A stretch of DNA of 64,000 nucleotides, taken from assembly GCA_011317545.1 (NCBI GenBank), contig WUJK01000001.1, positions 496,001 through 560,000 on the forward strand. Direction: 5' to 3'. The notes below the pieces were generated by a model. It had not been told where the DNA came from, did not search any database, and saw nothing but the letters and a program-made list of their open reading frames with translations. The stretch is from Coniella vitis. Taxonomy: Eukaryota; Ascomycota; Sordariomycetes; Diaporthales; Schizoparmaceae. The number at the start of each line of letters is the position of its first letter. The stretch's first letter is position 1. The position numbers and the translations under genes are program-made. Below, piece by piece: positions 44,644 to 55,212 of the stretch.

Positions 44644-46080
44644 ATGCTGCGCCGGCCACCGACAGTTCTAACGCTCACATCCGACGACGTCAAGGCTTAC
44701 GAGGACCGTCGCGAGGCGCTCGCTTTCAAGAACCTCACTGCCTCGGCGGAGCAGTGGCAGCGACGCTATCATTCTCATTCTCATTCTCAGTCTCAGTCTC
44801 AGCGTTCTTCTCCTCATCACACCCAGCCGCACCAGCACCACGCAACTCGCGCGGCACTACATCAGCAACGCATCCTGGGTCAATCGCAGCAGCAGCAGCA
44901 TCACCACCATCGTCATCATGGCATCTCTTCCACCGCAGCGGGAATGGACTTGGGTACCTCGAGCGAGGAAGGCTCGCAGGCTGATGAAGGAGGACACCGC
45001 CACTATGAAGATGACGACGATGGAGAAATCATTCGACGGCGGATTCTAGCCCCCCACCAGAGTTTCACCCAGGACGATGAAGATGTCCCCGGCGACGGCT
45101 TCGATGACGATGACGAGGAAATCGAGGACGATGAAGGAGAAGCTACCGACCCGTACGAGGAAGAAGCTTCCTATTACCCGTCGCGATTCCGCAGCGCAGC
45201 GCATCTTCACCACCAGCGTCGCGGCCACCCGCTTCTTCTCGACGGCGACGAGATATATCGTAACGAGGTAGATCGCTCCTTCAACGAAGATGACGAGAAC
45301 CACCGCGGGGCAAGGCATCCTGGCGGGGACGATGAATCGGATGATGACCCGGAGAGGGCCCTGGCTGAGGCGAGAAGAGGGGATTTAGAGATGCAGGATG
45401 CGGTTATGAGTGACGCAGGAGAGGCAGACAGACTTGATGATGATGATGCGGGTATTGAGCAGCTAAATATATCAACGACAGGGGAAGAACAACAAGCTAC
45501 TCGCCCGGATCCACTACCCCATCAACATCAACAACAGCAGCGCCATCAACAACGCCGCCAGCGGATCCTTCACAGCCCTGATTTACGCCCCATTTCAGCA
45601 GAAGTTGCTACTGCAACAGTGACAACAACAGCAGCAGCACTGCCCCCTACCCCGCAAGCGCCACAGCGCATCACCACGCGCACAACGCGGTCTATGAGTA
45701 GGGAACCTACAGCTGCTCAGATGGCAGCAGCGGCAGCTGTTGGTGGTTTCGGTCAAAGTACGCCAGCTGCGACGGCCACGGCGGTCATGACACCGCCCTT
45801 GCCGCCTCCTCATCGCACGAGACCTGCGGGTGGCGCCGCACATTCTCTTCGAGGAGAGCAGCAGCAGCAACAGCAACCACAACAACAACAACCACCACCG
45901 CCACCGCAGAGACAACTTAGACGGGGAGGAGGGGAGGTTGTCACGCCTACGAATGCCGGCGGTGGTGGTGGGACTGGGAGAGGTATACAGCAGCAGCAGC
46001 AGCAACAGCCTGATGCACCACAGCGCGTTACGAGGAGTCGGGATGAGAGACTCGGTATTGCCAGGGGAACGAGGCGGTAG
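44644..46080 (+). CDS. CDC26: CDC26-type anaphase-promoting complex subunit, expanded
   Basis: CDC26 binds the TPR groove of the APC/C subunit Cut9/Apc6 and stabilises it. The first 30 residues, MLRRPPTVLTLTSDDVKAYE then DRREALAF, match the family N-terminus, which inserts as an extended chain and helix into the TPR superhelix. The C-terminus (VTRSRDERLGIARG) recalls the RxxRIG end of yeast and animal proteins. Yeast and animal CDC26 are about 80-125 aa, but this frame is 478 aa without an intron: the middle holds His-Ser/Gln-Ser repeats, Asp/Glu-rich blocks, poly-Gln, poly-Pro and Ala/Thr stretches. An unrecognised intron could shorten it, but the frame is open throughout and the C-terminal motif lies in the same frame. 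Identification rests on the N-terminus. Confidence 0.82.
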   Translation: MLRRPPTVLTLTSDDVKAYEDRREALAFKNLTASAEQWQRRYHSHSHSQSQSQRSSPHHTQPHQHHATRAALHQQRILGQSQQQQHHHHRHHGISSTAAGMDLGTSSEEGSQADEGGHRHYEDDDDGEIIRRRILAPHQSFTQDDEDVPGDGFDDDDEEIEDDEGEATDPYEEEASYYPSRFRSAAHLHHQRRGHPLLLDGDEIYRNEVDRSFNEDDENHRGARHPGGDDESDDDPERALAEARRGDLEMQDAVMSDAGEADRLDDDDAGIEQLNISTTGEEQQATRPDPLPHQHQQQQRHQQRRQRILHSPDLRPISAEVATATVTTTAAALPPTPQAPQRITTRTTRSMSREPTAAQMAAAAAVGGFGQSTPAATATAVMTPPLPPPHRTRPAGGAAHSLRGEQQQQQQPQQQQPPPPPQRQLRRGGGEVVTPTNAGGGGGTGRGIQQQQQQQPDAPQRVTRSRDERLGIARGTRR

Positions 46081-48495
46081 GATACCTTTTTTGGGTTGCA
46101 GGGATTTAGGATTGGACTGTGAAAGAATAGTGACAGGAGATTTAGGGGCAAGGAGTTGCGATTACGAGATGGAGGTAGATGGTTGAGAATATCTGAACGC
46201 ATGAGAATGAAGACTGATCTCACCTCACCTTACATAGTTTCGGGCGAAGGAAAATCAAGCACGGATAGGATAGATTAGGTAGGATAAATGGGCAAGCTAT
46301 GTTTACACACTACCTTTCTTCATATCCATAATGCGCCTTGAGAATATGTAGTCTGCGCTGGGACTGCACCGTTATAGTGAGACCGGTTGATAATCTGCAT
46401 TGTATGGCTCAGTATAGCGCAGAAGAGAATGCGATATATCCACAGCCCAACAAAACAGAGCCGTAACAATCAACGTTTCTACGCAATCAAGCAGTGCGTA
46501 CGCGGTGTGGCTTACTCTTGATGTGTCTACCAACTTAAATCGCTCCCATCACCATCACTTTGATAATACCAGGAAGCGGAAGACCAAATCTAGAGAACTT
46601 GAATCTTGGGAAAGAGAGTTTAATCTCTCTTCACTTGATATCAAAACCCAATGTGTACAAGTCAAGAATCCTTTCAACATCAGCAAAGCAGCGCAACTGC
46701 TTACATTTACTTCTACCGATATCATGTTGCTTGCTCGTCATTCTATAGACTTGCTTCAAACCTACTTTAATCATTGATCAAAGACAAGCAGCCCAAAAAA
46801 AAATGAAATAAATGAAATAAATGAAATAAATGAAATAAATGAAATAAATGAAATAAATGAAATAAATGAAATAAATGAAATAAATGAAATAAATGAAATA
46901 AATGAAATAAATGAAATAAATGAAATAAATGAAATAAATGAAATAAATGAAATAAATAAAATAAATAAATAAATAAATAAATCTCGGATAAAAGCAAAGG
47001 AAAACGCTAATAACCTCAGCCATCTGTCTGCCTATGAGAATATAGCAGGCAGATCAATTAGGCAGTCAGGCAAACAGTCTCAGCATCACTACTTGAGTAG
47101 GCAGGCCTTTGCCATTCCCTTTAACCATGGAGATCCCCAAAGCCTTCAGTTCCTGTCTTATCTGCCTTGATCAATCGTTTTAGCCTGCCACTGCTACCAC
47201 GCGTGGTGTTATAATTTCACCTGCTCTCTATGTTCATGGCCATCACCATCACCATCACTTTCTTTCTTTTCCCTTTTGCTCCTTCAGTTCACCCTCCTCC
47301 ATTCTTTCGCCGAGAACCACCAATTATGCCACACCCTTTGAGTATATGCATTCTCTGCCCTACCGAAACGAGGAAGACCGGCCACCTCGGAGCAAGCCAT
47401 GGGTTCTGAACTCCCAACCAAAACACTTGACCAGAACACAGCACAGCACAGCACATCACAACGCAACACAGAATAAAAGAAAAAGAAGCCTGATCAGTCA
47501 CATGGGATTCACCATTTCTATCCCCATTGATCACTCAACCAGAAAACACTGTTTAATCATCTTTGGCTTCCATAAGCACCATACCAGTAATCCCACCCAT
47601 TGCAAAACAAATTCCCCTTAACCCTCCGACTTCAACTCCGGATCCGACCCGAAACGCCAACCGGAGTGCCATTCAGTCCCAGTCCCAGTCCCAGTATCAC
47701 TCCATCCCCACCCAAATGATCAAAGCAACAAAACAAAACGCCGTGCTGGTTTCCCCTTGTCCTCTTGCTCACCCACTCGACACCCACTGACTCACTCCTT
47801 TCCCTGTGCCAGAACTCCAACCCGACCGCCGCATTCCCAATCCTGTTAGCAGGACATAGGAGCATTGCTCAATCACACTTTGTACAAAGTTTATGAATGT
47901 ATGTTGAACAAGAGAAGGATAAAAAAAAAAAGAAGCTCAATACCCGTTCCAGCCATCCCTATATCAGCCATCGAGGACCCCCAGGAAGCAGGCTGCCAGA
48001 AGACAAGAATCTGGTCCAGGTTATCTTGCCATGTTCTTATAGACCCTGTCTCTCGCTCCTCATCTTGCACCGCCATCCCTTCTTTAGATCAAGACAACTT
48101 TGGCAGGAGAAAAGAAATTCGACGGCTAAAATAGTGGCGGCTGGGGCGAATGATAGCAGTGTCTTCTGGCCTGGTCACTTGTGCCACCTGATCCGCCCGT
48201 CACTGAGGGCAACACAGTAAGTGACTCACCAACCTAGCCATTCTGCATGACTGACTACCTAGGCAAATGCCTCGTCATTGCAAAAGGCAACCACCTTTCA
48301 TGGCAAAAGAAGTCAAGCAAAGCCATCAGCCTCTCAGCAGGAGTCCCTCTCAAGTTTCTTCCTTACCACAACACCTTCTGCAATACCACCAAAGTACCAC
48401 AACACACACTAACCACATGAGACTTTCTTCACCAGACACCACTGCCTCTTCTCAACGATCCCTTCCCAGCATCCTCAGGCAGGATCACCTCAGCA
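46081..48495. other. Convergent intergenic region CDC26 / TAF2 (2.4 kb)
   Basis: AT-rich in the first part, with the 9-bp minisatellite described separately, and CACAGCACA-like repeats at about 47436-47466. No supported gene. Frames made of His-Leu-Phe are products of the minisatellite. Confidence 0.5.
46803..46980. repeat. 9-bp minisatellite (unit ATGAAATAA) ending in AAAT repeats
   Basis: About 16-17 almost perfect tandem copies of ATGAAATAA (46803 to about 46951), after which the G is lost and the array continues as AAAT tetranucleotides to about 46980. The lack of sequence drift suggests recent expansion. Confidence 0.95.
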
Positions 48496-51400
48496 TCAAT
48501 CTCTTAGCGTGGAGGACGACGGGGCCGGACTGCCCAACTGCATCTGCGGTCTTGGCAGCTGTGGAGCAGGTCTCGATGAAGCAGCGCGCAAAGCAGCCTC
48601 TCGAAGCGCGCTCGTGCCCAACTTCAACTTGACCACCCTACGTTTCACCTCCTGCTGGTGATTGTGGTTGTGCTTGGGTCCGTGGGCACCAGACGATGAG
48701 AAATCATGAGCAGAACGTGACGACATAGCGGGTGACGCTGAACCTGAGTACGCATGAGAAGTCGAGTTGGAGGGTCGCGAGGTGGGCAATGACTGCGACT
48801 TGCTAGGCGGAGACCCAGAGCCCCCCGACCCACTTGGCAACGGCTTGCGAATCTTGCCGTTTGCCAAGAGCGTGCGCTGAGATGGCTGTGATACAGGAGA
48901 CTGCGAAGCTGATCCTGCGCTGAGTGTTGAGGTGAAAGAGGCTTTGTGAGACCCCTCGGCGGTGCTGTGGTTGCCATGGCGGTTCGGCGAGGGACCGCGA
49001 GGGAGAGGTGAGGTGGCCTGAACGCGCGCGCGCGCAGCGGATGCAGCGGTAATCGAGTCTGATCTGAGGGCTGACGAGGGGATGCGGGCAAGCCAGCGAC
49101 GTTGGTCCTCAGTCAGTCTATCCTTGCGATATTGCATAACAACCATCCTCTTGCTGCTGCGCGAGGGCGCTGCAGGCAAATCTGTCTCGCCAAGTTTTCG
49201 CTTCTTGACAATCTTGGCGCTCTTCAGGTTAGGAATGGGGCGAGAAAATTCACTAGATTTGGGCGAAGAAGTGGCAGAGGCAGGAGCAGATGGTAGGCTG
49301 ACGGCAGGTGGGCGACCCGGCTGCGCAGCAATGCTGCCATCGCGTTGACGTTGACGCTCTCGTTCACGTTGACGCTCTCGCTCACGATGACGCTCTCGCT
49401 CACGATGACGCTCTCGCTCACGGTCACGGTCACGGTCACGATCACGCTCGCGCTCTCGTTCACGCTCCCGCTCTTGCACTCGTTCTCGTTCTCGCTCTCG
49501 TTCTCGCTCCCGTTCTCGCTCCCGTTCCCGCTCTCGTTCCCGCTCCCGCTCTCGTTCACGCTCCCGCTCTTGCACTCGTTCTCGATCCCGCTCTCGATCC
49601 CGCTCTCGCTCCCGTTCTCGCTCGCGTTCCCGCTCTCGTTCCCGCTCTTGCACTCGCTCTTGCTCTCGCTCCCGCTCCCGCTCCGGTGGAGCAATAGCGC
49701 GTGGACTGGCAACTGCAATGGATGTCTGACGAGGCAGAGGGGCGACCGCTGAAGGCGTGCTGGGTGTTGGTGGCACTGAGGGTTTTGAGAAGGTCCCAGT
49801 ACGAGAGAGCTTGATCATCTTGTTCTTGGGTTTCTCTGCCTTGGCTTTTTCCGCTGGGGGTGCAGGCGGTGCAATTATCGGCACGGAAGAGGGCCCGGCG
49901 ACGCTGGATGCGACACTTGGTGCAGCCGCCGGTGGTGCCTGAGATTGTGCTTGAGGCAATGGAGCTGCCGCTGCTTGCGCGACTGGTACGGCTGGCAGTG
50001 GTCCCTGGAGGACCGCGTCATGCTTGCGCTTCTTGAGTTCTGTTCTATAGTTCTGCTTGAAATGCAAGACAAACGACTGCGATGTCATGTTAGCAGATAT
50101 TCTCCTCCATGAATCAAACCGTCGCGGGCAACTTACCCGACCAGGCTTGTACAAGCCCTTGCTGACTTCCCATCGTGCCGGATACTTCATGGTCACCATC
50201 ATCTCGTCCTCTTCAGGGAACAGCGTAGCGCAAAGCTGCAGCAAATTCCTCTTTTCAGCCAGTCCAATCACCTTGGATTCAAGCGCCTTCCACAGCTCCC
50301 TCTGCAGGTCTTCATCGTCCCCGACGACATCCTTGAGCGCCTTGATGGCAGTAGTAATGTCCTTCTGCCGTGCGATCCTCTCTTGTCGGCGCCTGATGAC
50401 ATCGTCGCTCTGCTCGACAATCAAATCACCGTCATCGTCATCCTCCATTTGGATATCGCCGTCCAGGTCGCCTTCTGCAGCCGCCGCAGCCGTCCCTTGA
50501 ACTGGCTTTGGGCTCGACTCGCGCTCAACGTCCATTTCTCCAAAGGCAATAGCAGCCAGTCCGCGGGTCAATAGCTTGAAAAGTTGGTCTCTGACATAGG
50601 GCGAACGATTAGTGCTAATTTCGGCCAGAATGAGCCGCATGACGGTAGGCCGCAACAAGAATCCAAGCTCAATCATCGCCTCAAATGCCTTGATTTGGAC
50701 GGTGTGGTTATTTTGAGGCAGCGTATACTGCGCAAAACATTTCGGGTCAATCGGGATCAAGCCGCTCTTCATCAACTTCATCTTGGCATCGAGCGCCGCA
50801 ACCACCCAGATATTGTCGTGCGTCCCAATCCACTCGTCCATGTTCTCATACCGCTGGATTTGCTCAAGTGCCTTTTCAATAAAGAAGCGCATTTCTGGAT
50901 CCAGCATCGCCTGGTTCGGGGTGTTGGTACTGGCACGGATGAGGCTAGTCGCGAGCGCTTCCAGGAGTTTTGCAACATAGAACTGATCCGAGTAAGGATT
51001 CTCTTCGTTATTGTTGAAAACGAGCTGGTCGAGAATCAGCTGCCGAGCCTCTTTGGGACAAAATGCCTGGCCTCCACGGATCCTCGCAAGGGCCATAGGG
51101 ATGATCTCTTGCACATAAAACTCCTTCTTGTTAGAGAAGTCGTTGGGCCGTGGCGTCGTGGTGTCCGGATAGCAGAAGAACTTTTTGAACACCCGAATCA
51201 GATGGTGCATGCCCCTAAAGTTGTTCGCAGGCTCGGCGTGCCTGGTCAGCGCCTTGGCGGCCATGGTCCGAATCCCGTAAAAATAACGATTGTCATACAG
51301 GGTCCGCAGCAGCATGGTCGTCTGGATATTGCTGGGTGCATTGCGTGTGAGGGTCAACATTGATTCCACCTGTCCAGCGATATCTCTATCCTGCTGCAAC

Positions 51401-53808
51401 TGGGCAACAGTCATGTAGACTTTGAAGTTTGTCTGTAAATCGAAAATCCACTCAAAGTCGCAGTCGACCCTAATCCACTCATACGACTCTTGGTCCATTT
51501 GATTTTGCATGTCGTTGTCCCAATCGACCAGCTTCCAGGTTGCCATGTCCTCGTCACTAATAAGAACATCGCCAAACATGCTCAAGCTGTGGCTCTGATC
51601 TTCGTCTTCGTCATGGCCGTCTTCGTCCATGCGCTCCGGGTCGCGCTGTGCTGCTTTAGCCTGCTCCTTCGCCCTCTTGTTCTGGCGTGTCCTCTTGATG
51701 CGCTTGTATTTTGTATTGTACGGCATAGACAGCCTGGAACCTTTAGTAGCAGCGGCGTCCAACTTGATTTCCAAGCAATGCTCATAGGGTGTTCCGTCCG
51801 CTTCGTGAACACGAAACGTCATGGGGCCCGTAAAGGTCAGCGGCACCTCACTGGCTTCAACGTTGTACCGCTCCTCGACAATGTCTCTCCAAAAGTCCTT
51901 TTTGACCAGCTGATGCGGCTCCTGTGACCACTTAACTTGATTCTGAATAACAGTCACCTCCACTTCCAACCTCTTCTTGTTGAAGCGTTGTGTAACATGG
52001 AATCTAGGACAGCCAGCGCCAAAGACCCACTGGTCCCAAAAGTCCTCGAGGCGGAGGCGTCCTTTGCGCTCACACTGCCTCCGAAACTGTTCCGACGACA
52101 CGACAAAGTTCGCAGCGTTATTTTGATTCTCTGCGGTCATGGATTCTCTGAGGCGCTGCGACATGACGCGAGTCACGCCAGAGCTGTTGGATGACTTCAT
52201 GAGCCGCCGGTCGAGGATGAAGGCGACCAAGGGTGCCTTGAGAGCCATGAACTCCGCTTCAAAGTCGCCGAAATGGAGAACCTTGCCCAGTTCATGCAGC
52301 GAAGGGCGCTGATAGTCAGCCTCAGTCAACTTTGTGGCCAGCATCTTCATCTGAAATCGATAGTAGTTGTTACCTGCAAGTTTTCGGAGATAAAGGTCCG
52401 TCATGAAGTATGCTAGGCCCACAACGATCCAGGTATCCGTCCGCTCGTTAGGGGTAATGTAGATACCAAAGTATTGACTTGCAATGCTATGGACCAGCTT
52501 TCTCGTCACCTCAATCTCAGTATCGATGACGTCCTCGGGGTACAAGAGTCGGGAACTGGCTAGGGAAAAGCCCTGCAATGGCACAGTGTCTTCAACCATG
52601 TCGTCCACAAAGCAGATCTTGTAGCTGTTCTCATCAAAAGGGTACTTTGAAAAGGTGAGAGTGAAAAAGTCGGCAGCGTTGGCAAGAGGCTGGCAGGTAT
52701 GGCAGACTTCCTCGCAACGGTGAGGCAAACAGTAGCCGTGGACCTTGACAGCGTTTCCAGCAAGCTTGGCCTCATCCTCCTCGGAGCGGTACGCAGAGTA
52801 CAGGTCGACATCCTCGAAAGGGCCCACAGCAAAGCCGATATGCTGGGCGCCAACGAACCTAGCCTCAAACTCCATCACCTTCTTTGTGTTATCCTCTGCA
52901 TCCTGGTGTTCTCCGACTAACGTGCCGGAGCACACAGCCGTCATGTCCAGCAGTTTATCCTCTTCGGTCAAGACATAGGTTCCCCGCTGATGGGCGTTCC
53001 TCTTGGTATTCGAGACGGCAGCCGCGGAGGGATGCGCATGCGAAGCCAAGGGCTGTTCGAGGACATCGGCCACAGTACGCGGGAACTTGAGGCAGATTCT
53101 CCACTGCAAAACTCTTGTGCGGTCGTCGACACAGGGAAAGAGAGAGCTAACGTAGCCCGGCTCAAGTGAGTGTCGCGTGAATGCGTGTGGATATCTGTCG
53201 TCGCCTTCTTCGACGCCGACAAACTGTAGGCCGTCGCGTAGGGTAGTGGTTTGGAAAGGGATTGTAATCTCAAACATATTGAGGTCGAGCGGTCCCGATG
53301 GACCGTTTACACCGGGCGTTTGTGGCTTCAATCTGATTTTATCTGGACGCAGCCAGATACGTAGCGAGCCCAGGGCCGGTTGGCAACCCTTTTGGTCTCT
53401 ACCGCTCAAAGGCAGCTCCGCGCGCTTGACGGGCTCGAGAGGCTTCATACGCGCAGCGCGGAGGTGGTGCTGGCGGGCTCCCCAGGTGTAACCCTCTGGT
53501 GTGTCCATCAACTTGTATGGGTCTTGATATTCCACTTTGACTTTCTGGTTGTTGACCGTGACAGCGTCCTTGTCGATTTCATACTGTCGCGCATCGAGGG
53601 TAATGAATTCGAGGTCGTCGCCGAGTTTGAAGATCTTGAGGGTAGTGGTGCCCTTGATCTGCTTAGCGCGGAAGGCCAGGTCGAGCTCAACGCGCTGCTC
53701 AAGGATGACAAACGGCTCGTACTTGACGGTGTTGCTATCGTCAGAGGCAGCTCGATTCGCAGCCGCAGCTGCGGCGCCGTTGGTTGCGCCAGACACATTT
53801 GCGTCCAT
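48496..53808 (-). CDS. TAF2: TFIID subunit TAF2 (TSM1), M1-aminopeptidase-like
   Basis: Subunit of general factor TFIID that contacts the initiator and downstream promoter DNA. Exons 53808-50137 and 50076-48496 give 1750 aa. The first ~900 residues follow the M1 aminopeptidase fold (YEPFVILEQRVELDL, PCVDDRTRVLQW, FVDDMVEDTVPLQGFSLASS, IASQYFGIYITP, RLEDFWDQWVFGAGCPRF). Where active enzymes have HExxH this has HSIAS, so it cannot bind zinc and is a scaffold, as in other TAF2 proteins. A helical-repeat region follows to ~1240. The C-terminal ~500 residues are disordered, with an Arg-Glu tract at about 1353-1471 and basic Ser/Pro-rich sequence with KRRVVKLKLG near the end. Confidence 0.95.
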   Translation of the reverse strand: MDANVSGATNGAAAAAANRAASDDSNTVKYEPFVILEQRVELDLAFRAKQIKGTTTLKIFKLGDDLEFITLDARQYEIDKDAVTVNNQKVKVEYQDPYKLMDTPEGYTWGARQHHLRAARMKPLEPVKRAELPLSGRDQKGCQPALGSLRIWLRPDKIRLKPQTPGVNGPSGPLDLNMFEITIPFQTTTLRDGLQFVGVEEGDDRYPHAFTRHSLEPGYVSSLFPCVDDRTRVLQWRICLKFPRTVADVLEQPLASHAHPSAAAVSNTKRNAHQRGTYVLTEEDKLLDMTAVCSGTLVGEHQDAEDNTKKVMEFEARFVGAQHIGFAVGPFEDVDLYSAYRSEEDEAKLAGNAVKVHGYCLPHRCEEVCHTCQPLANAADFFTLTFSKYPFDENSYKICFVDDMVEDTVPLQGFSLASSRLLYPEDVIDTEIEVTRKLVHSIASQYFGIYITPNERTDTWIVVGLAYFMTDLYLRKLAGNNYYRFQMKMLATKLTEADYQRPSLHELGKVLHFGDFEAEFMALKAPLVAFILDRRLMKSSNSSGVTRVMSQRLRESMTAENQNNAANFVVSSEQFRRQCERKGRLRLEDFWDQWVFGAGCPRFHVTQRFNKKRLEVEVTVIQNQVKWSQEPHQLVKKDFWRDIVEERYNVEASEVPLTFTGPMTFRVHEADGTPYEHCLEIKLDAAATKGSRLSMPYNTKYKRIKRTRQNKRAKEQAKAAQRDPERMDEDGHDEDEDQSHSLSMFGDVLISDEDMATWKLVDWDNDMQNQMDQESYEWIRVDCDFEWIFDLQTNFKVYMTVAQLQQDRDIAGQVESMLTLTRNAPSNIQTTMLLRTLYDNRYFYGIRTMAAKALTRHAEPANNFRGMHHLIRVFKKFFCYPDTTTPRPNDFSNKKEFYVQEIIPMALARIRGGQAFCPKEARQLILDQLVFNNNEENPYSDQFYVAKLLEALATSLIRASTNTPNQAMLDPEMRFFIEKALEQIQRYENMDEWIGTHDNIWVVAALDAKMKLMKSGLIPIDPKCFAQYTLPQNNHTVQIKAFEAMIELGFLLRPTVMRLILAEISTNRSPYVRDQLFKLLTRGLAAIAFGEMDVERESSPKPVQGTAAAAAEGDLDGDIQMEDDDDGDLIVEQSDDVIRRRQERIARQKDITTAIKALKDVVGDDEDLQRELWKALESKVIGLAEKRNLLQLCATLFPEEDEMMVTMKYPARWEVSKGLYKPGRVSCPRRFDSWRRISANMTSQSFVLHFKQNYRTELKKRKHDAVLQGPLPAVPVAQAAAAPLPQAQSQAPPAAAPSVASSVAGPSSVPIIAPPAPPAEKAKAEKPKNKMIKLSRTGTFSKPSVPPTPSTPSAVAPLPRQTSIAVASPRAIAPPEREREREQERVQERERERERERERERERDRERDRERVQERERERERERERERERERERERERERERERVQERERERERERDRDRDRDRERERHRERERHRERERQRERERQRQRDGSIAAQPGRPPAVSLPSAPASATSSPKSSEFSRPIPNLKSAKIVKKRKLGETDLPAAPSRSSKRMVVMQYRKDRLTEDQRRWLARIPSSALRSDSITAASAARARVQATSPLPRGPSPNRHGNHSTAEGSHKASFTSTLSAGSASQSPVSQPSQRTLLANGKIRKPLPSGSGGSGSPPSKSQSLPTSRPSNSTSHAYSGSASPAMSSRSAHDFSSSGAHGPKHNHNHQQEVKRRVVKLKLGTSALREAALRAASSRPAPQLPRPQMQLGSPAPSSSTLRD
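49335..49690. repeat. Imperfect hexanucleotide repeat encoding Arg-Glu dipeptides in TAF2
   Basis: A ~355-bp tract built from CGCTCT/CGCTCC/CGTTCT-type hexamers. On the minus strand it reads (RE)n with interspersed VQ, D, H and Q. Variation is mostly between synonymous codons, which points to selection for the dipeptide or to old age of the array. Confidence 0.9.
50077..50136 (-). other. TAF2 intron (60 nt, frame-preserving, no stop)
   Basis: GTAAGT...TCGCAG with CTAAC branch-like sequence. Removal joins LYKPGR to SFVLHFKQ. Retention would insert 20 residues. Confidence 0.85.
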
Positions 53809-55212
53809 CTTGGTTTTTGGGGAACGCTTCTCGAGGCTCGTTCGAGAGGCTGGGTATCTTAAGAAGAAGAAGAAGAGGAAGAAAAGAAAAGAAAAGACAG
53901 TCTTGGGAGCGACTGCAATACGGCCGAGAAAGCAGTTAGAGTGTCGAGCTCATCTCGCGATCTCAACTGTAAAGCTGCCACAGCACCTGGCGCAGGTGCC
54001 ATGCACAAGATGGGGGATCGCGTCGTCGCGTGCTCGATAACGTGATGTTGTATCGTCGTATTTCGCTGTGATGGACCGTAATTCGATGGCAGGGTCTGAC
54101 CGAGAACGCGACGGCAAGCCTTGCAACTGGACCAGTTGAGGTTGCGGAGGTCTGAAAGTTGTTCGCGGTAGAAGGAAACCAGGTGAGGTCGATACGGTGG
54201 AAGTAGCAGCGGGAAGGAGGGGACTTGCCCTGCTGGGATAGGCGATCAGCGTGGCACGGGCTGCTGTCTAAACGCACAGGCCATACCCAACTGAAAGCAC
54301 ATACTATTGTTGCGAGACGGGACGCATTGTTAGAACCACAGTGTGGGTACATAAGTCTGCAAAAAGTAAGTTTATTGTTTTCGCAGGCTCGAAGATATTG
54401 TAACACACCTACTTTTGCTGGTGATGATGCTAGGCAAATAATTAGCTGTGCTGCATCTCGTCAGTTTCCATACTTATCTAGGGTCCTGTCTAAGCTACAT
54501 AAGTACCTATGTACCTAGGAGTGGAATTCAAAAAGTTCCATTTGCGGCAGGCAAAAAACCTGGGGCTAATGGTAGCTGTGGCCGTTGCGAGTCTGTGACA
54601 ACCCTGCTGCTGCCCCCACATTACGTCGGCGGCCGCACAAGTTGACACCAGCGCGCGCCAAGCAGCCAGCAGCCAAGCAGGGACCTGGGAAGCTGTTTCT
54701 CGCGGCGTCGGCGTTGGTGTCAAAAAGGTGTGGAACAGTCCAGATACTTATTAACATCCTGTCCTTCCCAGCCTCTTTCATCCCTCTTTCCCCCTTCTCT
54801 TCAGAGTTCGACTGTTGGTTCCTTGCTCACATGACCTGACCACCTAAAGGTCGTCGCTATTGCACCCTTTCCCTCGATCCCATCAATATGTTGACCATCC
54901 AGTCACAGTATCCTTGCTGCTTACGACACACAGGCACAAGATGAATGGTCAGCAGAGCAGAGACTGCTTGATGATGATCCCATGGTATTGTCCTCACTTT
55001 CTGCACCAGCTAAAATATCAAAAGCCCAAAGGAAGAAATGTACAGGTAGCTTCAAACGCCTCAAGCACTCCTAAACGCTCATACCCACGATCCTTTCCGA
55101 AGCACACGCAGTGCCTACTCTTCCAGTAGGCCGTGGAGAATCCTACGCATCACGATTGAATCCATCCCAAACCATTGTGCTCAGGTCTTTCGATGCAAGA
55201 CAACAAAGCAAC
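53809..55212. other. Intergenic region between TAF2 and the SAS4 gene
   Basis: 1.4 kb holding the TAF2 promoter (AAGAAGAAG/AAAAG-rich at 53854-53900 on the plus strand, i.e. a CT-rich leader for TAF2) and the 3' flank of the SAS4 gene. GTACCTATGTACCTAGG words lie at 54503-54520. No gene supported. Confidence 0.5.

Noticed and set aside
46767..47023. Repetitive Phe-His-Leu / Tyr-Phe-Ile open frames on the minus strand
   Set aside because: They are translations of the 9-bp minisatellite, not genes.
49308..49752. Plus-strand repetitive frames over the TAF2 Arg-Glu tract
   Set aside because: Byproduct of the hexamer repeat; TAF2 homology is on the minus strand.
52440..53808. Reading TAF2 as an active M1 aminopeptidase
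   Set aside because: The HExxH zinc motif is replaced by HSIAS and the protein has the TAF2 tail and length.
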